Positions 50,215 to 56,921 of a DNA stretch of 56,921 nt are shown here, in pieces. The stretch spans positions 10,705 through 67,625 of the forward strand of contig JAJYRH010000012.1 in NCBI GenBank assembly GCA_021794205.1, read 5' to 3'. Position 1 is the stretch's first letter. Every line of letters starts with the position of its first letter. The notes beneath the pieces were generated by a model, which did not search any database, was not told the origin of the DNA, and worked only from the letters and a program-made list of their open reading frames with translations. A program made the position numbers and the translations under genes. This DNA is from a bacterium. Lineage in GTDB: Bacteria > Vulcanimicrobiota > Vulcanimicrobiia > Vulcanimicrobiales > Vulcanimicrobiaceae.

Positions 50215-50985
50215 TTAAACGGCTATCAGCACCCCGCCGTCGATGAGCCCGAAAACGTGCTCCGCGATGCGCTGGGCCACCGGCTCGCTTTGAATGAGCA
50301 GGCCGAGCTCGATGTTCACGTCGATGGCGTTTGCGGTTAGGTTGGCGCTCGTTACCAGCGCGCGACATCGATCCGCTACAATGGCCTTTGCGTGCAAGAG
50401 GCCACCGGGCGGTCGCAATTCCTTTGGCCAAACGTAAGCGCTAGCGTTCGGCATCGTTCGGAAGTCCAACAGGCCCTCGTCGCTGCCGCGGAACCTCCCG
50501 GAGCTCTCTTCGGCCGACTCCAGCACAAAATGGAGCCGAACTCCACGCGCGGCCGCTTCGCGAAATGCGAGCATTGCATCTGGGATATGAAACGATGCGA
50601 ACGAAAGAACCAACAGTTCTTCGTTTGCCGACGAAATCAATTCCAATAGTGCAGCTGCGCTTCTACGCGAGGGCGTTGCTGCCGACGACGGGCCGGTCCA
50701 GACGACATCGACCTTCAAATCGCGAACATTGCGCGCGGCTACGGCGAGCGCGGTGTCTACTGCTACTGCAACGCTTGCGGGCGAAACCGCCGCCTCGAGT
50801 TCATGAATTTGCTTGAGCGCCGTAAGCGCTTGCAGCGTAGCGCTATCGTCGGCCATCGCACGCATGAGGTTCGCGCGCGTTATCCCGTCGATATCCACGC
50901 ATTCGAAGAGAAAATGCACCAGGCGTCGGCAGTACTCCGGCGTGAGCTCGGAGACGAGGTCGGCAACGATACTGCCGATGCTCAC
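50215..50985 (-). CDS. drmC: DISARM phospholipase D-like protein DrmC
   Basis: 256 residues. The N-terminal part is helical; the C-terminal phospholipase D domain (about 95-250) carries a single HKD motif, HAKAIVADRCRALVTSANLT, near residue 197, followed by NIELGLLI. In DISARM systems DrmC is the accessory PLD/nuclease component and may be dispensable for some activity. The GTG start at 50985 overlaps the drmB stop as GTGA; an upstream TTG at 51018 is less likely. Confidence 0.85.
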   Translation of the reverse strand: MSIGSIVADLVSELTPEYCRRLVHFLFECVDIDGITRANLMRAMADDSATLQALTALKQIHELEAAVSPASVAVAVDTALAVAARNVRDLKVDVVWTGPSSAATPSRRSAAALLELISSANEELLVLSFASFHIPDAMLAFREAAARGVRLHFVLESAEESSGRFRGSDEGLLDFRTMPNASAYVWPKELRPPGGLLHAKAIVADRCRALVTSANLTANAIDVNIELGLLIQSEPVAQRIAEHVFGLIDGGVLIAV

Positions 50986-52814
50986 GGCAAGTCGTTGAAG
51001 AACGCGAGATCGCTGCAAGCCATCGTTTCTGCAAGCGTCGCGCGCTCGAGGAGGCGATTATTGCGTTCGCAACTGGTCTCGGGCACGAAGAGGCAGCTGT
51101 GGCAGGCCGCGCCGTGTTGTGTGCGGTCGTCGTCGCTTGCTTCGTGTTCCGCGCAGAGCGGGTCCGAGCTGCAGAACGTTGCGCGGTGCAGCGCTTCGGT
51201 AAGTATTCGTCCGAATGTATGGCTTTCGGCCATCGCAACTAATCCGCCGAGGGTTCCCTCCGAATCGGGTGCCGCCGTATAAATGAGGATGCCCGCCATC
51301 GGTTCTTGCGCACCCTCCTCCGACGCGTAGATCCGCTCGCGTAGCGAGGCCGCGCTATATCCGCACTCCAGCGCCAGTTCGTTGATGAGCGCGTGCGAGA
51401 GCGTGTGCAGAAAGACGTAGCGCATCGCCGGCCAGGCGCGCGGGCCGAACCGGTGCAAAACGGCGTCGCGGAGGCGCATCATACGCGGCGTCCTCTGCGC
51501 CAAATCTTCCCATGCGCGCACGCGCTCCTCGGGCAGGCGCACAAAGAGTCCCTCGCCGCGCGATTCCACTGCAGGCACCCAATACGTCGGCCCAACCGTC
51601 AACGGTACGCGATGAACGGCTCCAGGTTCGTCGGGTGCGGATGGGTCGGGCGCGTCGATGCGAGCGAAGGCGATCGACGCTGTTGTTTCGCGCAGACGTG
51701 TCGCTGCAATGACTTGCGCTATTGACGCGCGGTGGCGCACCGGCACCGCACTTTCGGCGATAGTGAAGTCCGCACTTTGCGGAGCGCCGGAAGGATTGGT
51801 GAATTGCAGCCACTCGGGGCGCTTCAGGTCGGCGGTTTCCGCCTGTACGCGTTCGCCGTTGCGTCGACGATCGATCGCTTGCCACAAGTCTGCGACGGAA
51901 TGCGCCCTCAGCATTTCAAGCGTGGGATTGAAGGTGAGCGCTTGTTCGAGCGTCGCTTCATCGCGAATCGGTGGAATATCGAGGTGAACCCAGAGCGCGT
52001 CGACGTCGTCGTCAATCGCGCCGCCGGCGCTTGCGGGAATGAAGAGCGCGCTCAACGTGATGCCGAACCAAGTATTCGATGCGCCAAGTAAAAGCGGCTG
52101 CGCCGCTTCAATGCACCTCTCGAAAGTCCGAAGATGCGGGTGTCGTCCGCGGCACGCCGGTCGTACCGTCGCCGTGCGGTCGAAGGCCGTCGCAACGAAC
52201 GCGGAAGCCCCGCAACCGTGGCAACGCACGAGCACTTCCGTCGAGCGCGTGCCGCTGCCGGGCTCGGAGAGCTCTAGCGTTCCGCCACCGGCGGCGCATG
52301 GTTTATACCCGTGTGCAAACTCTTGCCAGGGGAACTCGTCGAGGTGACCATTGACGCAGGCCATGACGAAGCGCGCGGGAACCGCCGAGGGCGCTTTCCC
52401 CTTGCCGCAACCGCGATGCTCGAAGCGCGCGCGTTCGGGGTGGTATATGTCTTCGTTGAAGGTGAAGAGCCCGCCGTCGATCGTCGAAAGTAGGTTGCAG
52501 CGCGTGCAGCGCATCCAGCGTGGGAACGGGATGACCGGAACCCCGATTCTCGCCCAATCGTCGGTTGCGTTTCGCGTCTCTTCTTTCCACGGCATCGCCA
52601 CCAATTGCGCGACCTGCGGGCCCAGCGCCGCCTGAACGGCGGCGAGAAGGCGCGGTTCGCTCACGGTTTCCTCGGGGCGATCCCAAGCTTGAAGTCCGGC
52701 CACGACGACGGCAAAGTTCGGCAGGTCGACGAGCGCGCCGACGCCGTAGGCGTAGAGCATTTGGCTGGGTCGAATCGCGCCAACGCGCGGATGCCCTGCA
52801 CTACTACTGCTCAT
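50982..52814 (-). CDS. drmB: DISARM protein DrmB (DUF1998)
   Basis: 610 residues. The N-terminus (RPSQMLYAYGVGALVDLPNFAVVV) is typical of DrmB. Zinc-binding Cys clusters follow (RWMRCTRCNLL near 100; VRCHGCGA near 185). The C-terminal DUF1998 region (about 480-600) has YVFLHTLSHALINELALECGYSAASLRERIY and Cys-rich GAACHSCLFVPETSCERNNRLLER. DrmB partners DrmA; together they load on unmethylated or single-stranded-ended phage DNA. The ATG at 52814 overlaps the drmA stop by 11 bp, and the longer frame is antisense noise. Confidence 0.9.
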   Translation of the reverse strand: MSSSSAGHPRVGAIRPSQMLYAYGVGALVDLPNFAVVVAGLQAWDRPEETVSEPRLLAAVQAALGPQVAQLVAMPWKEETRNATDDWARIGVPVIPFPRWMRCTRCNLLSTIDGGLFTFNEDIYHPERARFEHRGCGKGKAPSAVPARFVMACVNGHLDEFPWQEFAHGYKPCAAGGGTLELSEPGSGTRSTEVLVRCHGCGASAFVATAFDRTATVRPACRGRHPHLRTFERCIEAAQPLLLGASNTWFGITLSALFIPASAGGAIDDDVDALWVHLDIPPIRDEATLEQALTFNPTLEMLRAHSVADLWQAIDRRRNGERVQAETADLKRPEWLQFTNPSGAPQSADFTIAESAVPVRHRASIAQVIAATRLRETTASIAFARIDAPDPSAPDEPGAVHRVPLTVGPTYWVPAVESRGEGLFVRLPEERVRAWEDLAQRTPRMMRLRDAVLHRFGPRAWPAMRYVFLHTLSHALINELALECGYSAASLRERIYASEEGAQEPMAGILIYTAAPDSEGTLGGLVAMAESHTFGRILTEALHRATFCSSDPLCAEHEASDDDRTQHGAACHSCLFVPETSCERNNRLLERATLAETMACSDLAFFNDLP

Positions 52815-55800
52815 CGATGCGTTCCTCGACGTCTTCATCCTCGACGTTTGGAGCCGCATTCGGAACGGCGATCGAGGTCGTAAGCTGATAGGGCCTTGGG
52901 TCGTCGATGCTCGAATCATCGAAGGCGAGCAACAGGTTGACGTTATGCTCGGTTTCGCGAAGCGAGTTCGGTGCCGTCCAGCGGTCCCAACGGCGTCGCC
53001 CCGGGCGTTCGAGAAGTGCTTTTCTCTTGGCACCGCCCCCGTATGAAAGCGGCGCCTGGTGATGCGCGGCGCTGCGTTGCCGGTCGATCCAAATATCGAG
53101 CAGCTCGTCGGCCCGGCGGCGCACCTCTGCGGCAACGCGGGGATCGGGGAGCACATGGGCCGCACGGCGCTCGATCGCGTCGACGACCGTGCGCACGCTG
53201 CGTTCGACGAGCGGCGCGATCTGCGCGGCCTCGTCGGGATTGAGCGATAGCCCAAGTGGGAGGTGTGCATTTTCGTGCCGGACGACGCCCACGATAACCG
53301 CGGTCAACGCGCGGTCGAGTGCGCGGCTCGAAAACGGCGTCAGCGAGAGGGGCTCGACGTGGCGATAGAACGTCGCGTGGTCGAACTCGAAGCGTTCGTA
53401 GTGCGAGAGATCGCGCGGCCGCGCCCAGTTGTAGAGCGTAAAGACGATGCCGGGCTTGCTTTCCTCACGTCCGATGCGGCTGGTCGCTTGGATGTACTCA
53501 GCGGTCGATTTCGGTTGCCCAACCACCATCATCAGGCCCAGTCGCGGTACGTCAACGCCGACCGATACCATGTTCGTCGCTAGCACGACATCGAAGGGGC
53601 CGTTGTAACTGCTGCGCGTGCCGGGTGTAAAGCCAACATTGAGCCCATCGAGCGTCTTGGGGATCTCGCTCGAACTCATGCGGCTCGTCAACTCCTTGAC
53701 GATTAGGGACGGCGGGCGTCTCCCCAAGCCGCGCGTCGCCGCCATCGGAAGACGTTGTCTCACGTCGTCGTCGACGAGTCGGCGCATACCGGCGAGTTCG
53801 CGAAGCGAACTGAAGTAGTCGAGCATCGTCATATACGGGTCGGCAGCCTCGCCGTAGAGATCGAAAATCTTTTGCGCGGCGGCGAGAATCGAGATCGACA
53901 TGCGCGCTTCGGCGGCCTTCAGGCGCTGCCCGCGTGCGCAGATGCCGACATACAGCCGGCCAGGTGTCGCTTGCGATGGCGGCGTCTCGCGCGCAAAGAA
54001 CGTTTCGCCCGCGTCGATCACCGGCGGTGGAAAGAGGCTTAAACGGCGCGCGAAGAGCGCGTTGACTTGCGTCGATGCGCGACGAATCGTCGCGGTCGAA
54101 GCAACGACCTTCGGCCGCACGACGGTGCCGCCGATGCGCACTGACGCGAGGTAGTCGATCGCGGTTTCGTAAAGCCCGGCGAGCGTTCCAAGAGGACCAG
54201 AGATGAGATGCAGCTCATCCTGAATGATGAGGTCCGGCGGTCGCAACCGACCACACGCGACCGTTTTATGCGGCGGTAATGAGCCTGCGGCATTATGGCG
54301 GTCGTTCTCTTCGCAGCCGGGGGAGCCGTCGAGATCGGGGGAGCGAAAGCCGTGCCGCTCGCAGCGTTGATGGGTGCGCCCGAAGAGCAAATGCATCGGC
54401 CCAAGCCAGGGCAGCCGCGCGAACTTATCGATCGTTGCGATCAGGAATGCGGGCAGCAGACGGTAGACCTCTTCGTCCGTCGTGACGACCGGTATCCCTT
54501 CGTCGGGCGCGCGCCGCTGTGTGAAGGCACACGTTCCGAACGGATCCGAGCAATAAAGCAGCGTGCGCCAGCGCTGCTTATCGGGCTTGATATCGCGCCC
54601 AATTTGCAATGTGGCCCCGCACCACGGGCAGGCGGCAAGCTGGAGCGGATTGGCGTAGCCGCCGGTGTATCCGCTGCGTTGGCGAGCCGCCTCGACGGCA
54701 TCGAGCGAGGCTTTGAAATAATTCGGCGTCGTGTTCTGCCCGATCCAGAGACCGAGCCGGAACGGCGTTGCGCCCCAGCGCGCGTCTGCGGCAGCCTTTT
54801 CGCGGCGCAGCACTTCACAGGCGCAGATGAGTGCCGATGCGCGAGCGAACTGTTGCGAAGTGAGTAGGCGCAACGTGTACCGCATAAACACCGCGACGCC
54901 CTCCGAACCGTCGAGCGGACCATCCTCGCTTTCGATCGTGCCCTGCAGGCGCCGAATCGCAAGCGTGAAGGCAACGAGGCCGAGATAGGCCTCCGTTTTA
55001 CCGCCGCCGGTGGGGAAGAAGAGCAGATCGACGACGGCATCTTCCCCCGAGCGCTCGCTGTGCCGTGGATCGACGAGCGACGGCAAGTTCAGGCAGATAA
55101 ATGCAAGCTGGAAGAGCCGCCACGAACGGTTCGTCGGTACGTCGGCAGCGCGAATGAATTCTTCGAGCGGGGGAATGGCGTCCCGCTCTTCATCGGAGGG
55201 TGCCGCCTCAGTAAGCCGGCGACGCTGCGCGATCGCAATCTGCCGAATGCGCTGTTGCCACATTGCTTCGTTCGCAAAGCGAAAGGCTTCGGCGGCATTA
55301 GGGTCGCTTGCGAGTAGAGCAATGCCCGCCTCGATGCGCGTTGCGACGGCTCGCGCTTGGGTGATTGCGTCGCGCGCCGCTTCGGCGTGCTCCGTAAGCC
55401 GCTGTGTTGAATCGGCGATGCGTCGCTCCTGTGCGTCGATCCAGTCGCGAAAGGCTGTAACGACTGGTTGGAGTCTTTCGCGAAATTGCGAATCGAGCGT
55501 TGTAGCGAGCACGGCCATGTCGCGTTCGAGCGGCGCGAGCAGAGGATTCTCGGCGACATTTGGCTGGTCGGTGCGCGCAAGCTCGTAGGTTGGAACGTTG
55601 CACGTCGAAATCGAAAGCGCGCGGCGGTCGTCACCGGGCGCGCGCTCGGCGCGGACCGCGACGCCATGGCCGACGGCGAACTCCAGTGCATGGCGATAGA
55701 GCATAGTGAGCTGCACTCGCTCGCTATCGGTCTCGCTCTGCACCGATTCGGAATGGCTGCGCTCGAGAAAAATGGGGCGGCCATCGGGAGCGCGCACGGT

Positions 55801-56442
55801 AAGTGCGGCTTGGAATAGCCATCGTTCGTCGGCGTTACTTTTTGCCGAAGTTTGTTCGTTGACGAGAAAGAGGGTGACCAGCCGGCTTCCGTCGTCGCGT
55901 TGTCGAACGCGCCCGCGAACCACCACTGCGGGCTGCTCTGCGACCGGAACGGTCGCTTCGATGTCTCCTGAAAGAAGCGCGAGCTGCACGATCCCTTCGC
56001 GCGGATAACGTTGCCAGACCGGAAGATTCTCACGTTCGGCATCGCTTTTGCGGATGTGGAAGCCTTCGAGGTTTCGCAGCTCCTCGGCATCGCGCTGCTC
56101 TTTTCGGTAATGTCCCCAACTCGCGCGCGCCTCGATTTTCGTGGCATCTGCATCGACGACGAAGCTCAGGCCGAACGATGAGGGAAAGAAGCCAACCGCA
56201 GCGCTGCGATCGGTCTCCGCTCCCGCCTCATCGTCTCCGTCGACATTGCTTGCCTCATCGAAACGCGCCGGATCGGTGCGCACGTCACGCGGTGCGAGCA
56301 TTCCGACGAGGTAGCGGTCCCGAACCAGGGGCCGAGCAGGGAGCGTCTCGCGCGGCCCAAAGGCCGGCCCGTGGAGATCGCCGACAACGAGCCGTTCGAA
56401 CTCATCGCGGACCTGCCAGGGCGATGCGGCATTGACGGCCAC
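52804..56442 (-). CDS. drmA: DISARM helicase DrmA
   Basis: 1212 residues, normal size for DrmA. Helicase motifs: Walker A FPTGGGKTEAYLG (about 476-488), DExH-like IIQDELHLISGP (about 740), STATIRR (motif III-like), and the C-terminal helicase domain with VLATNMVSVGVDVPRLGLM and QATSRIGR (about 985). A Cys4 zinc cluster, CPWCGA...CSDPFGTC, lies at about 603-637. The N-terminal 450 residues are a DrmA-specific region with a coiled segment (about 330-400). The GTG start lies 2 bp after the XRE gene stop, so it depends on coupling. Confidence 0.92.
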   Translation of the reverse strand: MAVNAASPWQVRDEFERLVVGDLHGPAFGPRETLPARPLVRDRYLVGMLAPRDVRTDPARFDEASNVDGDDEAGAETDRSAAVGFFPSSFGLSFVVDADATKIEARASWGHYRKEQRDAEELRNLEGFHIRKSDAERENLPVWQRYPREGIVQLALLSGDIEATVPVAEQPAVVVRGRVRQRDDGSRLVTLFLVNEQTSAKSNADERWLFQAALTVRAPDGRPIFLERSHSESVQSETDSERVQLTMLYRHALEFAVGHGVAVRAERAPGDDRRALSISTCNVPTYELARTDQPNVAENPLLAPLERDMAVLATTLDSQFRERLQPVVTAFRDWIDAQERRIADSTQRLTEHAEAARDAITQARAVATRIEAGIALLASDPNAAEAFRFANEAMWQQRIRQIAIAQRRRLTEAAPSDEERDAIPPLEEFIRAADVPTNRSWRLFQLAFICLNLPSLVDPRHSERSGEDAVVDLLFFPTGGGKTEAYLGLVAFTLAIRRLQGTIESEDGPLDGSEGVAVFMRYTLRLLTSQQFARASALICACEVLRREKAAADARWGATPFRLGLWIGQNTTPNYFKASLDAVEAARQRSGYTGGYANPLQLAACPWCGATLQIGRDIKPDKQRWRTLLYCSDPFGTCAFTQRRAPDEGIPVVTTDEEVYRLLPAFLIATIDKFARLPWLGPMHLLFGRTHQRCERHGFRSPDLDGSPGCEENDRHNAAGSLPPHKTVACGRLRPPDLIIQDELHLISGPLGTLAGLYETAIDYLASVRIGGTVVRPKVVASTATIRRASTQVNALFARRLSLFPPPVIDAGETFFARETPPSQATPGRLYVGICARGQRLKAAEARMSISILAAAQKIFDLYGEAADPYMTMLDYFSSLRELAGMRRLVDDDVRQRLPMAATRGLGRRPPSLIVKELTSRMSSSEIPKTLDGLNVGFTPGTRSSYNGPFDVVLATNMVSVGVDVPRLGLMMVVGQPKSTAEYIQATSRIGREESKPGIVFTLYNWARPRDLSHYERFEFDHATFYRHVEPLSLTPFSSRALDRALTAVIVGVVRHENAHLPLGLSLNPDEAAQIAPLVERSVRTVVDAIERRAAHVLPDPRVAAEVRRRADELLDIWIDRQRSAAHHQAPLSYGGGAKRKALLERPGRRRWDRWTAPNSLRETEHNVNLLLAFDDSSIDDPRPYQLTTSIAVPNAAPNVEDEDVEERIDEQ

Positions 56443-56444
56443 TG

Positions 56445-56855
56445 TCAGGGCTGCCGCTTGATGGTGCGCCCGGTTTTTGGCGGCTGCTCGCCCCCTAATT
56501 CCGCAAAGACTTTCGCGAGGCGTTGCTTTCTCTTGTGCGTGTCGCGCGGCAACATGAGCGGAACGACATCGTAGTCAAGTGCGTCGGCGACGCGAACGAT
56601 ACGTTGAAATTTTGCGCGGCTCAGGCCTCCGCTAAGATCGCGCGACACCACGGCCTTGTCGGCACCCAAGCGCGCCGCAAGTTCGTTCGACGAGACGTTC
56701 GCCTCTTCCATTGCTCGGTGAATTTGATGTTCGAGCGAGAATACCGCCGCCATCTCCGTGATGCGTGCCGCTCGTTCAGGGGAACCCTCTCGCACGCGCT
56801 CCATGAGGGTTGTCCCACCACGGCGCCGATGCGTCGGTTTACTTGTCTCGGTCAT
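56445..56855 (-). CDS. XRE/HigA-like helix-turn-helix protein upstream of drmA
   Basis: 136 residues. A central Cro/C1-type HTH (about 48-95; LEHQIHRAMEEANVSSNELAARLGADKAVVSRDLSG) is flanked by basic tails (HRRRGG, RTIKRQP). It may repress the defence operon or act as an antitoxin: its ATG overlaps by 17 bp the end of another frame upstream, an arrangement typical of HigBA pairs. It is cotranscribed with drmA. Confidence 0.82.
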   Translation of the reverse strand: MTETSKPTHRRRGGTTLMERVREGSPERAARITEMAAVFSLEHQIHRAMEEANVSSNELAARLGADKAVVSRDLSGGLSRAKFQRIVRVADALDYDVVPLMLPRDTHKRKQRLAKVFAELGGEQPPKTGRTIKRQP

Positions 56856-56921
56856 AGTAGTACAGCCCTTTCACCGCTCGATGGTAATCCTGACGCTGCC
56901 GGCGTGCGCGCTCGATCGCTC
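56839..56921 (-). CDS. Partial upstream gene, possibly a RelE/HigB-like toxin (3' end only)
   Basis: One of three minus-strand frames entering from the right edge ends in YHRAVKGLYYYDRDK and a stop at 56839-56841, overlapping the XRE start by 17 bp. The basic and Tyr-rich tail is compatible with a small RNase-type toxin, but 27 residues are too few to be sure. The upstream part lies outside the window. Confidence 0.3.
   Translation of the reverse strand, partial: AIERARRQRQDYHRAVKGLYYYDRDK

Noticed and set aside
50982..53270. 762-residue version of DrmB
   Set aside because: The first 152 residues are Ser/Arg-rich and antisense-frame to drmA; the family N-terminus starts at 52814.
1..56921. 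tRNA, rRNA or insertion-sequence transposase genes
   Set aside because: None recognised by reading; a tRNA scan of intergenic gaps would settle the matter.

Overview
This is a GC-rich window from a diderm bacterium. The outer-membrane evidence is a TonB-dependent receptor, an HlyD-type periplasmic adaptor and several Sec or lipoprotein signal peptides. The gene mix (paired DUF2079 membrane proteins, copper-amine-oxidase-N-like surface protein, DUF3494 ice-binding lipoprotein, three tandem signal peptidases, PAS/HisKA/REC hybrids next to a class III cyclase) would fit a poorly studied lineage such as Eremiobacterota (WPS-2) or a neighbour. That is an inference from gene content only. Several promoters (vapB-like gene, rplU, phd-like gene) put a TANNNT -10 box 6-9 nt upstream of a start codon with no Shine-Dalgarno sequence, which suggests leaderless mRNAs are used.

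Layout. 1-735: degenerate extragenic repeats (56-bp-period array, an inverted copy, five 26-bp fragments). 736-6121: TonB receptor with a small membrane protein, then two cell-surface genes. 6292-11972: signalling block of Crp/Fnr regulator, single-domain response regulator, HisKA-REC-adenylyl cyclase and PAS-rich hybrid histidine kinase. 11995-14263: VapBC pair and ComM-type ATPase. 14454-18148: two DUF2079 membrane proteins and a methyltransferase. 18510-23464: glycine-zipper protein and a five-gene HlyD/ABC-2 export operon. 23523-29333: alkyltransferase-like protein without its catalytic Cys, SSS symporter, ribose-type ABC importer. 29371-33813: Ser/Thr kinase, APC permease, small membrane protein, membrane-anchored UspA, secreted protein. 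33831-38646: housekeeping run trmD-rplS-lepB x3-rbgA-rnhB-yraN. 38703-40972: Clp-N-like protein, tatA, prp, rplU and small genes. 41103-44625: a five-gene operon with its own wHTH regulator and a palindromic operator over the start site. 44660-49316: secreted orphans, penicillin acylase, second PIN/Phd toxin-antitoxin pair.

49349-56921 is the most notable region. A Rieske ferredoxin gene is cut off exactly where an AT-rich segment begins. That segment carries one unknown gene, followed by a convergent, tightly overlapping set drmC-drmB-drmA (phospholipase D, DUF1998 protein, helicase), which is the core of a DISARM anti-phage system. Upstream of drmA is an XRE regulator whose start overlaps the tail of another gene, perhaps a RelE/HigB-like toxin. 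The methyltransferase and DrmD or DrmE that would complete and classify the system are not in the window and would be expected beyond the right edge.

Working together: the signalling block could couple phosphorelay input to cAMP output, with the adjacent Crp/Fnr protein as a possible (unproven) effector. The export, import and kinase-permease groups look like independent operons. The right end looks like a horizontally acquired defence island.
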